A DNA stretch of 64,000 nucleotides from XN24 sp047921395 (GTDB lineage: Bacteria > Pseudomonadota > Gammaproteobacteria > Steroidobacterales > XN24). Numbering within the stretch: the stretch's first letter is position 1; each line of letters starts with the position of its first letter. Both the position numbers and the translations under genes were made by a program. The stretch is taken from assembly GCA_047921395.1 (NCBI GenBank), contig JBLRWH010000001.1, positions 87,930 to 151,929 on the forward strand. Direction: 5' to 3'. The notes below the pieces were generated by a model. That model did no database searches, was not told the origin of the DNA, and saw nothing but the letters and a program-made list of their open reading frames with translations. Below, piece by piece: positions 9,742 to 18,837 of this stretch.

Positions 9742-12700
9742 ATGAGACAGTTCCAAATGCCTGCCCTGCGGTCACTTGCGGTCCGATTCGTCGCGGTATC
9801 GTCCGGATGCCTGCTCGCCATTACGTCCCATGGCCAAGCGGTCATCGACCCGGGCAGCCAGCCCACCTACACCCTGGCGCCCTACGTGCTCGAGAGCACC
9901 AACCTCGAAGCGCGCGTCGGCAACGAGGCGGGCGGCACGCTGGCCTATCGCCCCTGGTTCGAGAACGGCGCCTGGACCGGCGACCTGATCCAGTACCGCA
10001 TCGAGCCGGACGGCCGGCGCCAGTTTGTCGGCGGCACGATTGGCCTGTACCCGAGGGACGGCATCGGCTGGAACACCATGGGCAGCCTGTGGTCGGCGCG
10101 CTACGTGTTCCCCGACTATCAGCCGTATCTGGTCGACGAAGAGACCGATGGCACCTGGGTGTGCGTCGAAGAGGACGCGGGATACTGGCAGGACCGGAAC
10201 ATCTTCACCGTGCAGGGCGGCGCCGTGGTCGATTTCCTGTGGCCGAACCTCAGCAGCGGCCAGCAGCTCGCGGTCGACCCGGTCACTGCAGGCAGCGAGA
10301 AGCTGCAGTCCGACCCATACGCAAGCCCGGTGCTGAATTTTGTTCGCGGCGACCGGAGCCTCGAGCGCTGCAAGGAATCAGGCATCTTCCGCTGGCGCTA
10401 CAGCGTGCTGGGCGCGATTATCAATTCGCGTCCGGCCTACGTTCCGGCCGGTGATCACGGGCTGGTGGTGGTCGGCGCCAATGACGGGATGCTGCACGGC
10501 TTCCAGGCCGGCGACGTAGCCAACGGCGGCGGCCGAGAACTCTGGGCTTACGTGCCCTCGATGCTGCTGGACCGGGTGGGATTGCTGCGCGTGTCCCCAT
10601 ATCGGCCGACTTACTTCGTCGATGGTGATCTCCGGGCCGCGAATATTGGCACGATGAGCAACCCGCAGCACATCGTGGCCGGCGGCCTGGGCGCCGGCGG
10701 CAAGGGCCTGTTCGTCCTGGACGTAACCGACCCGGAGAATCCGCAGCTGATGCTTGAGCTCTCCGGCCTCAACGACGACCATGTGGGCAGCGCCTACGAC
10801 AGCCGCATCGGGCACATCCATAATCGCCCGACCATCGCGCAGCTGCCCGACGGCGGCTGGTATCTCGTGAGCGGCAACGGCTACGGTAGCGATGCCGGCA
10901 CCGCGCAACTGGTTGTCATCCCACTGAACTCGGACGGGTCCACCGGAGTGCCGATTTTCATGCCGACCGATACAGCGGCCGGCAACGGCCTGTCCGGGCC
11001 GGCGCTCGTGGATACGACCGGCGACGGGCAGGCGGACTATGCCTGGGCAGGCGATCTCAAGGGCAACATGTGGCGCTTCAAGCTCAAAGACGCCACCGCG
11101 ACAGTCCGGTTGTTCAATACGGCTGGAAACGGCAGCAAGCCCATCACGGCCGAGCCCGACGTCACGCGTCATCCCGAAACAGACACCGGCTACATGGTCT
11201 ACTTCGGTACCGGCAGCCTGCTCAGCGCAGCCGACGGGCAGAACACCGTGCAGCAGTCCGTGTACGGCGTCTGGGACCGCCTCGGGCCGGACACCGTGGC
11301 CGCCAATCGCCTGGTGACCCAGACACTGGTAACATCCACGCAGGAATGGACGGTGCCGACGGATACTACCTTCTGTCCCACCGCACCCTTGGGCAATGTG
11401 AACCAGGCAACCATTCGACTGGTGACAGGGTCGGCCGCACCTGTATGGACAGGGACGAATCCGAACCTCGGCTGGCAGGTCAACTTGCCGCGCACCGGGG
11501 AACGACTCATCGGCCGCCCGCAGGTACGCGCAGAGCGCCTGCAGTTCATTACCACGAATCCTTACGACATGGCCGACCTCGAGCGCATGCAGGATGTCGA
11601 TGCGGGCAGCTGGATACTGCAGCTCGACCTGGCCTCCGGCGGTAACGCCAGGAACGCGCGCCCGCTGTTCGACCTGAACGACAACTGCGCTCTGGACGCG
11701 GACGACGGCATCCCGACGGCGATTACCGGTGTCACGCCTATTCCCGCGGGGGCGTTCCCGGTCGGTGTGCACATCGGCCCGTTTAACGTGGCGCAGCCGG
11801 CGTTTGCGCGGGTTGCCTTCGATCCGCAGCTCGGCTCGGTAGTGGACGGCGTCTACATCAACGCCCTGCAGCTGCCGCCCGACGACCCGGTCAACCGGAG
11901 CCAGGGCCCGATTGATGTCACCACCGACAGCCCGAACGGGCCGGCGCATCGGTTCGTGCAATACGAGCCGCTCAAGGAGCCGTTCACCAGCCGCCTCTTC
12001 CCGGAGGCCAGCGGGCCCACCAAGCCCTTCATCCAGGCGGACGGACTGGGCCATCGCGTCGACGGGCATTCCTTCGGCTACAACAAGCACCATGGCGTCG
12101 ACTACGTCGATTTCTTCGAGCTTGAGCCGCAACGGGGCTTCAACGATGACGACAAGGGATTTCGCCTCGACATCGGTGCGACCTACCTGGATCCGGCGGA
12201 CAGCAAGTACAAAATGATTCCACCCCAGACCCTGTCTGAGCAAGAACTCAACCGGGTCACCGAGGTCGGCATCGATCCGGCGAAGGAATTCATCGTTGTG
12301 CTTGCCAACGCGGATCTCTCGCGCGAGAACCTGATCCAGATCGGCTGTAGGATCTGGCCGGTGTACCAGTACCAGACCCTTATGATGCAGCACCTGCGCA
12401 TCGTGGATCCCGTTGCCCGGCTGAACAGCCTCCGGGCCGCGAACCTGGTGTTCACCCTCGACGGGATCCGCGGCAGCGGCACCTGCTCGTCGTCCGTTTA
12501 CCGCCTCGCCCTGTCGACTACGCCCACCATCCGGATTACCCCGTCCGAACGGATCGGCACCTACGATGCGACGGTGGCCTCCATGCCCGGGTGCGTGAAC
12601 AACACCGACTTGTATGTCGCGCCGAGCGGCCGCCTGATTCACCAGACCCGCAAGCCCCAGCTGTTGCCCTCGGGTGAATTTGTCGTCGACGCAACGCCGG

Positions 12701-13491
12701 CGGACTTGTACCGCACGGATCCCCATCCGACCAAGGCTTTCACGCCTCAGGGCGCCAACCCGCCGGAGTGGGCTGGCTACCGGTGGCGCAATGGGGCGCT
12801 GACGGTCCAATTGCTGGCGGCAAACGACTTCACCCTGCAGGACGCCGTGCACCTGCCGCGGGGAACCGGCCAGGAAGGCATCGATATAGGCTTTGGCGGC
12901 GCGTATGCGAAGGCCTTCAATGTCGTGGACGGCGTGGTCGTGCCGCTGAATGACGGTAGCTCTCCGCCCACCGCCGGCGCGGCCACCAGCGGGCTGCTGT
13001 ATGAGCTCAGCATGTTCTGGAACTACGGCGATCTCGCCCGATTTCAGACCCAGGGCGTGGGCCAGGCCGTATACCCGGTCTGCGTCGGCGCGAGAGGGTA
13101 TCAGCCGTCGGTGATGTTCGAGAGCGAGTTCCTGACGCCGGGCTCGTACAAAGAGCTCACGGCGGGCTTCACGGAGGACTTGCAACGGGAGTACCTGCGC
13201 CTGCTCAACGAAGTCGCCAACAAGAATCCCGAGGCGCTGGTGGATCTGGCCAAGTTCTTTGCAGAAAACCCGAACATCGCCGACTACAATCGCCTTCGGC
13301 ACTACGTGGCAACGTCCAAGCAGCTGAATGACAGCAACCTGCTAGCCATCGACCGGGGCGATCTGAATTTCGACCTCGCGGTCGACGGTACGCCAGCGGC
13401 GGTCATCGACATCGAGGCCGACCTGCTGCCCTCGCTGGGCCCGAACTACCAGCCCGGTCGCCGCTCGTGGGCTGACATCACGCCGGACTGA
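9742..13491 (+). CDS. pilY1: PilY1/PilC-type pilus tip adhesin, lacking an evident vWA domain
   Basis: Large exported protein (1249 residues) that should cap the type IV pilus and govern adhesion and retraction. A signal peptide of about 33 residues ends near SHGQA. The C-terminal-type beta-propeller of PilY1 starts near residue 225 (INSRPAYVPAGDHGLVVVGANDGMLHGF) and includes the calcium loop DTTGDGQAD at residues 424-432 followed by YAWAGDLKGNMWRF. In Pseudomonas PilY1 the propeller is C-terminal, after a vWA domain; here only about 190 residues precede it and I see no MIDAS motif. About 600 residues follow the propeller and match nothing I know. An acidic segment DLNDNCALDADDG near residue 650 may bind another calcium ion. 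Confidence 0.85.
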   Translation: MRQFQMPALRSLAVRFVAVSSGCLLAITSHGQAVIDPGSQPTYTLAPYVLESTNLEARVGNEAGGTLAYRPWFENGAWTGDLIQYRIEPDGRRQFVGGTIGLYPRDGIGWNTMGSLWSARYVFPDYQPYLVDEETDGTWVCVEEDAGYWQDRNIFTVQGGAVVDFLWPNLSSGQQLAVDPVTAGSEKLQSDPYASPVLNFVRGDRSLERCKESGIFRWRYSVLGAIINSRPAYVPAGDHGLVVVGANDGMLHGFQAGDVANGGGRELWAYVPSMLLDRVGLLRVSPYRPTYFVDGDLRAANIGTMSNPQHIVAGGLGAGGKGLFVLDVTDPENPQLMLELSGLNDDHVGSAYDSRIGHIHNRPTIAQLPDGGWYLVSGNGYGSDAGTAQLVVIPLNSDGSTGVPIFMPTDTAAGNGLSGPALVDTTGDGQADYAWAGDLKGNMWRFKLKDATATVRLFNTAGNGSKPITAEPDVTRHPETDTGYMVYFGTGSLLSAADGQNTVQQSVYGVWDRLGPDTVAANRLVTQTLVTSTQEWTVPTDTTFCPTAPLGNVNQATIRLVTGSAAPVWTGTNPNLGWQVNLPRTGERLIGRPQVRAERLQFITTNPYDMADLERMQDVDAGSWILQLDLASGGNARNARPLFDLNDNCALDADDGIPTAITGVTPIPAGAFPVGVHIGPFNVAQPAFARVAFDPQLGSVVDGVYINALQLPPDDPVNRSQGPIDVTTDSPNGPAHRFVQYEPLKEPFTSRLFPEASGPTKPFIQADGLGHRVDGHSFGYNKHHGVDYVDFFELEPQRGFNDDDKGFRLDIGATYLDPADSKYKMIPPQTLSEQELNRVTEVGIDPAKEFIVVLANADLSRENLIQIGCRIWPVYQYQTLMMQHLRIVDPVARLNSLRAANLVFTLDGIRGSGTCSSSVYRLALSTTPTIRITPSERIGTYDATVASMPGCVNNTDLYVAPSGRLIHQTRKPQLLPSGEFVVDATPADLYRTDPHPTKAFTPQGANPPEWAGYRWRNGALTVQLLAANDFTLQDAVHLPRGTGQEGIDIGFGGAYAKAFNVVDGVVVPLNDGSSPPTAGAATSGLLYELSMFWNYGDLARFQTQGVGQAVYPVCVGARGYQPSVMFESEFLTPGSYKELTAGFTEDLQREYLRLLNEVANKNPEALVDLAKFFAENPNIADYNRLRHYVATSKQLNDSNLLAIDRGDLNFDLAVDGTPAAVIDIEADLLPSLGPNYQPGRRSWADITPD

Positions 13492-13510
13492 GTTAGGAGG
13501 TCAGAGGAAC

Positions 13511-13903
13511 ATGCACGGCATGAGAAAGCTTAACGGCGGGTTCACGCTCATCGAAGTGATGATCGTGGTGGTCATCATCGGCATCCTGGCGGCGATCGCG
13601 TACCCTTCGTACACGAGCTACGTGGAGAAAGCGCGGCGCGCGGACGGCAAGGCCGCGTTGCTAGCCGCCGCACAGCGACTGGAGCGCTGCTACACCCAAA
13701 ACAACTCCTACGCAGGTTGCGCTGTGGCGGCAGCATCGCCGGACGGGTTCTACATAATCGCCGCTCCCATCCAGACCGCGACCACATTCACGCTGACTGC
13801 GACACCGCAGGGCGCGCAGGCCAACAGCCCGTGCGGCATTTACACGCTGCAGAGCGATGGCATTCGCGATGATGAAGGCTCTGCATCCGACCGCTGCTGG
13901 TAG
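13511..13903 (+). CDS. pilE: type IV pilin PilE
   Basis: Pilin of 130 residues with a short leader (MHGMRKLNGG) cut before FTLIEVMIVVVIIGILAAIAYPSY, the canonical mature N-terminus with Glu5. Two cysteine pairs are visible (CYTQNNSYAGC and CGIYTLQSDGIRDDEGSASDRC), the second fitting the D-region disulfide loop. AGGAGG at 13495-13500 is well placed for the ATG at 13511; an ATG at 13520 is also possible. In minor-pilin operons this last gene is the PilE-type minor pilin; the major pilin gene is not seen nearby. Confidence 0.9.
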   Translation: MHGMRKLNGGFTLIEVMIVVVIIGILAAIAYPSYTSYVEKARRADGKAALLAAAQRLERCYTQNNSYAGCAVAAASPDGFYIIAAPIQTATTFTLTATPQGAQANSPCGIYTLQSDGIRDDEGSASDRCW

Positions 13904-13931
13904 CTGATCACAACAGCAAGGCAGCCACACA

Positions 13932-13959
13932 GCGGCCGGACCGTGGCAGGTCCGACCGC
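13932..13959 (+). terminator. possible terminator hairpin after the pilus cluster
   Basis: GCGG-C-CGGACC pairs with GGTCCG-A-CCGC around a six-base loop, giving ten base pairs with one mismatch, 29 bases after the pilE stop. There is no T-run, so it may be a weak terminator or a Rho-assisted end between the convergent pilE and peptidase genes. Confidence 0.45.
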
Positions 13960-14004
13960 CATCATTCATCTAGGCACGCGTTCGCCGCTCGCGCGTGGCA
14001 CTGT

Positions 14005-16899
14005 CTAGGGCAGCGGCACCGGCCGGCTCGCCCCCATCCCCGGACCCAGCACCAGCGCGTTCTCCAGTACGCGCATGGTGCCGAGCTGCGCCGCCCTGAA
14101 CGCCGGCGGATGCGCGAACAGGATCACCTGGCCCCGCCCGATGCTCTCGCGCGTCACCCAGGCCGAGGACGCGATGCGTTCGCGCGCCTCGGGCCAGAGC
14201 AGCCCTGCCATGCGCACCCGCAGCTCGTGCTTGTCGGGCACGGGGGCCCAGTTGAGCCTCCCCCCCGCCTCGCCTGCCGGGGTGTAGACACCGATCCGGA
14301 TCGGTGCCTCCACAGACGGCGCGGCCATCAGCACCGGCGAATTCGAGAACAGCACCGGCAGTACCGGGCCTGTGCCCGCGGCCAGCCAGTGCGTGGTGTC
14401 CACGCGGGCGCCGACGAGGGCGCCGGAGGGCATGAACAGCGCCTGCCAGGCATCTATGCGCTTGCGCTCTTCCGGCTTCGGGGCGTCGCCTTCCCTGCTC
14501 CACGGATATTCCGTGGCGGGCGCGGCCACGTGGCCCCAGGTGGCCTCTTCCGCCAACAGGGGCTGCCCTGCCAGCCACTCGCGGTGGATCGCGTCCTCGT
14601 AGGGCGCGAGATCTTCGCCGATGACGTCCTCGATCACGCGCGTCGCGACCAGCGGCTTCTCCCCGCTCGTCAACGCGCGGGCCGCGTTGCCGACTGCGAT
14701 CAGTGTCCCTCCGGCGCGCACCCACTCGGCGAGCGCGTCGAGCAGCGCCTGCGGGTAGGCGGCGTCGCGCGTGCGCTCCGGCAGGTAAATCACGTTATAG
14801 CGGCGCAGGTCGACCCCGCCGGCGCGGTCCTCGTCGAGGTGACTGTGGCGGATCCCGATGCGGTGATCGAGCAGGTGCCAGGTCGCGCCAAAATCCAGCG
14901 TGCTGTTCATGCCCCGGGCGAGCAGCGCGATGTTCGGCTTGGCCAGCAGCTGCCAGTGCTGCCCGCCGAGATCGGCGAGCTTCCCGGGCGCGCGGCCGTG
15001 GGTGATCGTGCGCAACGGGAGGCCGAGTTGCTGCGCGACTTCGCGCGCCGTGGCCAGCCAGTCGGCGTGGTGGCGGTTGTCGTCGCGCGTGACCGCGATC
15101 GAGCCGACGGGCAGCGCGTGGCCGTCCAGCCGCGAGGGTTCGTCGTTGGCGCGCACGAAGTAGCCGCGCTCCAGCAGGCGCGCGGCAAACGCCGTGGCGC
15201 GGTCGTCTGCGCCCGAGACCGCCAGCGCGATCACCTGGGCGCCCGCGGCCGGTGCCGGCGGCGGCGCCCGTGGGCCCTGCAGGTCCAGCGGCTCCAGCCC
15301 CGCGTCGAGATATTGCGGCACGGTGAGCGTCTCGAGGCCGAACATCATCGAGATGTTCCAGCCCGTGGTGTCGTAGATGCCGCTGTTGCCGTCCTTGAGC
15401 ACGCCTTCGCGTTCCTTGGCGAGCGCCTCGTCCGACATGCGCGGATCGAAGTCGAACATGGCGGCGAGCAGGCGCGCCTCCGGCTGGCGGTTGCGCAGCA
15501 CGATGCTGCCCGCCGGCAGCTCCTGGTTGCGCAGCTCGCGGCCCAGCTGGTCGACCGCCGTGCCGACGCGCTGGTTGCGGACCAGGCGGTGGGCCTCGAA
15601 CCCCTGGATGTGCAGCAGCTCGAGCAGGACCTCGAGCCGGCCGCGGTTGTCGGTGGGCAGGATGACGAAGCTGCGGTTGGCGTAGGGACCGCGCGCAGAA
15701 CTCACGTCGGCGCGATCGCTGCTGAAGGCGGCCAGCATCGCCTTGCGCTCGCGCCGCAGGGTGTCGAGGTTGGCGAACGACGAGAGGACCTGGTGATGCA
15801 CCGCTCGCTGGTAGCCCAGCAGGTTGGAGTGGCGCTGCACGCCGTCCTCCGCGACGCGCGCCTGCTCGTAGAGGATGCCGTGCGCGCCGCGCAGGGCCGC
15901 CCAGGAATCGCTGTAGCCCGGGAACCAGTTTTCGTTCCATTCACCCGCGTAATAGGGATAACCGTAGCGGTCGAAGGCCCGCGCCTGGTCGTCGGCAAAT
16001 TGCTCGCCCTGCTCCCATCGGTAGGGCGGCAGGTGCGGGTTGAACGGCTCACGCGGCGGCGAGAACAGGTAAGTATCCTGTGCGCCCATCTCGTGGGCAT
16101 CGACGAACAGTAGCGGTCGCCAGGCCGAGATTGCGCGAATGCGTCCGCGGGTTTCAGGGTGGCGCGCATATAGCCAGTCGCGGTTGAGGTCGAAAAAGTA
16201 ATGGTTGCCGCGCCCGTATGGCCAGTCGCCGGTATGCAGCATGGACTGGTCGTCCACGTTCGGCTGTGTGCCGCGATGCTCGCCCAGGCTCTTGATGAAG
16301 CGCGCGCGCCCGTCGGGGTTCATGTTCGGATCGACGATCACGACGAGCTCGTCGAGCAGCTGGCGCGTGGCCTCGGAGCGGTCGGCGGCGAGGTGGTGGA
16401 TCACGGCGAAGGACGCATCGGAGCCCGAGGTCTCGTTGCCATGAATCGAGTAACCCAGCCAGGCGACGCCCGGCAGGCTCTCGACGAGCTGCGCGCGGCG
16501 TCCGGCCTCCAGGCCGCGGGGGTCCGCGAGGGCGGCCATGCCTGCCTTGATCTCCTCGCCGCGCGCCAGGTTCTCGGGGCTCGAGATCACCAGGTAAACC
16601 AGCGGGCGGCCTTCGTAGCTGCGGGCGTATTCGACCAGCTGCACCCGGGGCGACGCGGCCGCAACGGCTTCGGCGTAGGCGACGACCTGCTCTGCGGTGG
16701 CGGCCCGCCGGCCCAGCTCGAAACCGAGGACCTCTTCAGGCCGCGGGATCGCCGGGTCGTGGTCGGTAGCCGCCGGATAGATCGACTCGGCGTATTCGAG
16801 GCCAGCGAGAGGGGACGGCTGTGGCGGCAGGTCAGTGCTCTGCGCGAGCGCGACAGCAGGCAAAAGCACGCCGCTCAGGGCGAGCATGAAAATGCGCAT
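14005..16899 (-). CDS. exported M14-family metallopeptidase (zinc carboxypeptidase type)
   Basis: Large secreted or periplasmic protease of 964 residues with a signal peptide (MRIFMLALSGVLLPAVALAQ). The M14 zinc site is clear: HGNE at His153-Glu156 and a third ligand in LFVDAHEMGAQ near residue 262. DPNMNPDGR near residue 195 supplies the substrate-binding Asn-Arg segment. The catalytic domain fills roughly residues 60-400; the remainder includes a segment resembling a class I glutamine amidotransferase-like fold, as in other long members of this group. It stands alone, with an A+T-rich promoter region upstream. Likely role: peptide scavenging. Substrate specificity is unknown. Confidence 0.85.
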   Translation of the reverse strand: MRIFMLALSGVLLPAVALAQSTDLPPQPSPLAGLEYAESIYPAATDHDPAIPRPEEVLGFELGRRAATAEQVVAYAEAVAAASPRVQLVEYARSYEGRPLVYLVISSPENLARGEEIKAGMAALADPRGLEAGRRAQLVESLPGVAWLGYSIHGNETSGSDASFAVIHHLAADRSEATRQLLDELVVIVDPNMNPDGRARFIKSLGEHRGTQPNVDDQSMLHTGDWPYGRGNHYFFDLNRDWLYARHPETRGRIRAISAWRPLLFVDAHEMGAQDTYLFSPPREPFNPHLPPYRWEQGEQFADDQARAFDRYGYPYYAGEWNENWFPGYSDSWAALRGAHGILYEQARVAEDGVQRHSNLLGYQRAVHHQVLSSFANLDTLRRERKAMLAAFSSDRADVSSARGPYANRSFVILPTDNRGRLEVLLELLHIQGFEAHRLVRNQRVGTAVDQLGRELRNQELPAGSIVLRNRQPEARLLAAMFDFDPRMSDEALAKEREGVLKDGNSGIYDTTGWNISMMFGLETLTVPQYLDAGLEPLDLQGPRAPPPAPAAGAQVIALAVSGADDRATAFAARLLERGYFVRANDEPSRLDGHALPVGSIAVTRDDNRHHADWLATAREVAQQLGLPLRTITHGRAPGKLADLGGQHWQLLAKPNIALLARGMNSTLDFGATWHLLDHRIGIRHSHLDEDRAGGVDLRRYNVIYLPERTRDAAYPQALLDALAEWVRAGGTLIAVGNAARALTSGEKPLVATRVIEDVIGEDLAPYEDAIHREWLAGQPLLAEEATWGHVAAPATEYPWSREGDAPKPEERKRIDAWQALFMPSGALVGARVDTTHWLAAGTGPVLPVLFSNSPVLMAAPSVEAPIRIGVYTPAGEAGGRLNWAPVPDKHELRVRMAGLLWPEARERIASSAWVTRESIGRGQVILFAHPPAFRAAQLGTMRVLENALVLGPGMGASRPVPLP

Positions 16900-17226
16900 A
16901 GGGGTTCCTTACGAAGTAGCCGCGGGTCGGACCACGGTATCGTCATGTTTTAAAAAGAATTTATAGAGAACAATCCGCGACAGTTTGCCTTAGAACGGGG
17001 ATTTCGGCCGCGAATTTTCGTTCTAAGACGCCTATCCAGATCCTGCGCGTGGCGCCATTAGAACGCATTTTTCGGGCAAAAATCATGTCTCTAAGGCCTA
17101 ATAGAAGTCGAAATTTCGCAATAATTGCTTATTGTTCAGTTGCTTCGTATGGTCCGACCCCGCCTACGATTCAACGAAACCAAGAAATGCAGTCAAGAGA
17201 AAACCCCGGAAAAGCCTGCCCGCAAA
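16900..17226 (-). promoter_or_regulatory. A+T-rich upstream region of the M14 peptidase gene with repeated TTAGAACG sites
   Basis: A 327-bp gene-free stretch, clearly richer in A+T than its surroundings. On the minus strand TATAAA (16960-16965) could be a -10 element for the peptidase gene. Upstream of it are a 9-bp perfect inverted repeat, CTTAGAACG (16989-16997) and CGTTCTAAG (17019-17027), 21 bases apart, and a third copy of the half-site, TTAGAACG (17058-17065). After both rightward-facing half-sites the sequence continues with similar TTTCGG and AAAT blocks. This looks like a multi-site operator for an unidentified regulator. No small gene is seen here. Confidence 0.5.
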
Positions 17227-18693
17227 TTACGCCTCGCGGCCGGCAGCGACAAGCCCCGCCACGCTGGCCTCGAGCGCCGCGCGCCAGCGCACGAAGCGCC
17301 CTCGCAGGACCTGATCCGGCCGCGGGACAAAGCGCGAGGAGCGCCCATCCCCGGCCGCTCCCCTGACCCCGAGCAGCCACGCGACGCCTCGCGCCGTAGC
17401 CTCGATGTCGGCCGGCCGCTCGACCGGCACCCCGGCCAGGTCGGCGAGCCGCTGGCAGAGTCCATCGAGTCGTGCGACCCCACCGCTGACGATAATCCGA
17501 CGCACTGCGCCGGCCCCCGCGGCGGAAGCCGCCTCAATGGCCTCGATGTTCACCTGCAACAGGAACACGATGCTCTCGAGCACGGCGACGGTCTCCTCGG
17601 CGAGCCCGCCTGCCCCGCTGAAGCGGGCCGTGCAATCGGCGACCCAGTAGGGGGCGCCCAGCCCGCCGACCCCGTTGATGAACAGCGGCGGAGCGTGAAT
17701 CTTCTTAAGCCAGCGCGCCGCACCCGAGATGAGCGCCTCGACCGCAACGCCACGCTCATTCGCCAGCCACGCCAGCGCCGCCCCCGCGCCGTTCACCGTG
17801 CCCTCGAGCACGCCGATGCTGCGCTCCGCGTCCTGCCAGGCGATCCCGCGCAGCAGGCCCGGCGCATCGGGCGGCTCGCCCGCGAAGACCCGCTGCACGA
17901 ACGCGCCCGTGCCGATATTCACGAACAGCGTGCCGGCATCCGGCGCACCCCAGGCGAACAGCGCCGCCGGCTGGTCGCCGGTCATCACCTCGAGTGGCAC
18001 GCGGCAATCACCGAGCACCAGCGTCCCGAATGCGTGCCGACTGGGCACGGAGGCCGGCAGGCATGCACGCGGGATCCCGCAGGCCTCGAGCAGTTCCACC
18101 GACCAGTCGTGCGCCCGCACGTCCCACAGCAGGGTGCGCGAGGCATTCGCCGGATCGGCCAGGCAGGGCCGCTCGTCGAGCAGGCGATGCAGCACGAAGC
18201 TCGCCAGCGGACCGCAGCACAAGCGCCCCTCCGCCAGCGCGCGCCGCACCTCCGGCAGGTGATCCAGGCACCAGCGCAGCTTGCTGGCGCCATAATGCGG
18301 GGACGCGACCAGGCCGGTGATCTCGCGCAGGTGATCCCCGTCCAGCTGCTGCGCCCGAAGCCAGTCGGCATTGCGCCGGTCCTGCCAGGACAACACCGGC
18401 GACAGCGCCGCACCGTTCTCCCGGTCCCAGCACACGATGCTGGAGCGCTGGATCGCGAGTCCCGCCGCGGCGAAACCTGCGGCGCCAGCTTCGATCGCCC
18501 CGAGCGCAGCCGCGATTGCATCGTGCAGCGACGCCACGATCTCGTCCGGGTCGTGCTCCACCCAGCCGGGCTGCGGCTGGTGCGTCCGGATCGGCGCCTC
18601 GCCGGACGCGATGACCCGCCCGTCGGCGGCAAACACCAGCGCCTTGCTGGCGTGGCTGCCCTGGTCGAGAACTAGATAGTTTGCGCCGCCCAT
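17227..18693 (-). CDS. FGGY-family carbohydrate kinase
   Basis: Sugar/polyol kinase of 488 residues from the ATG at 18693, which starts directly with the phosphate-1 motif (MGGANYLVLDQGSHASKAL). Further motifs are GWVEHDPDEI, the WQDRRN segment, GDQPAALFAWG and NIGTGAFVQR (adenosine/phosphate-2), and a C-terminal VSGGVARLDGLCQRLADLAG. The layout is nearest to glycerol kinase, yet the DQGTTSS motif of that enzyme is altered (DQGSHASK), so the substrate is uncertain. No transporter or dehydrogenase for a sugar is adjacent. Confidence 0.83.
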   Translation of the reverse strand: MGGANYLVLDQGSHASKALVFAADGRVIASGEAPIRTHQPQPGWVEHDPDEIVASLHDAIAAALGAIEAGAAGFAAAGLAIQRSSIVCWDRENGAALSPVLSWQDRRNADWLRAQQLDGDHLREITGLVASPHYGASKLRWCLDHLPEVRRALAEGRLCCGPLASFVLHRLLDERPCLADPANASRTLLWDVRAHDWSVELLEACGIPRACLPASVPSRHAFGTLVLGDCRVPLEVMTGDQPAALFAWGAPDAGTLFVNIGTGAFVQRVFAGEPPDAPGLLRGIAWQDAERSIGVLEGTVNGAGAALAWLANERGVAVEALISGAARWLKKIHAPPLFINGVGGLGAPYWVADCTARFSGAGGLAEETVAVLESIVFLLQVNIEAIEAASAAGAGAVRRIIVSGGVARLDGLCQRLADLAGVPVERPADIEATARGVAWLLGVRGAAGDGRSSRFVPRPDQVLRGRFVRWRAALEASVAGLVAAGREA

Positions 18694-18777
18694 CGTGCGC
18701 TCAGGTAACCCGATTCCGGGTGAGCGCGTCAAATGCTGCGCCGATCGCACCGGGACAGGCGCCTGCACGGAGCAGGC

Positions 18778-18815
18778 AAAAAAAGACCCGCCCGGCCGCG
18801 TTGACTGGGCGGGTC
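18778..18815 (-). terminator. rho-independent terminator of the beta-propeller gene
   Basis: On the minus strand GACCCGCCC (18815-18807) pairs perfectly with GGGCGGGTC (18793-18785) and is followed by seven T residues (18784-18778). It lies 23 bases past the stop of the leftward beta-propeller gene. Confidence 0.9.
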
Positions 18816-18837
18816 CTGGTTGACCGCGGCTCGCGCC

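Noticed and set aside
10378..13302. 974-codon open frame on the minus strand
   Set aside because: Antisense shadow of pilY1; composition is skewed and no motif, signal or start context is seen.
14110..16113. 667-codon open frame on the plus strand
   Set aside because: Antisense to the M14 peptidase; it reflects high G+C at third positions of the real gene.
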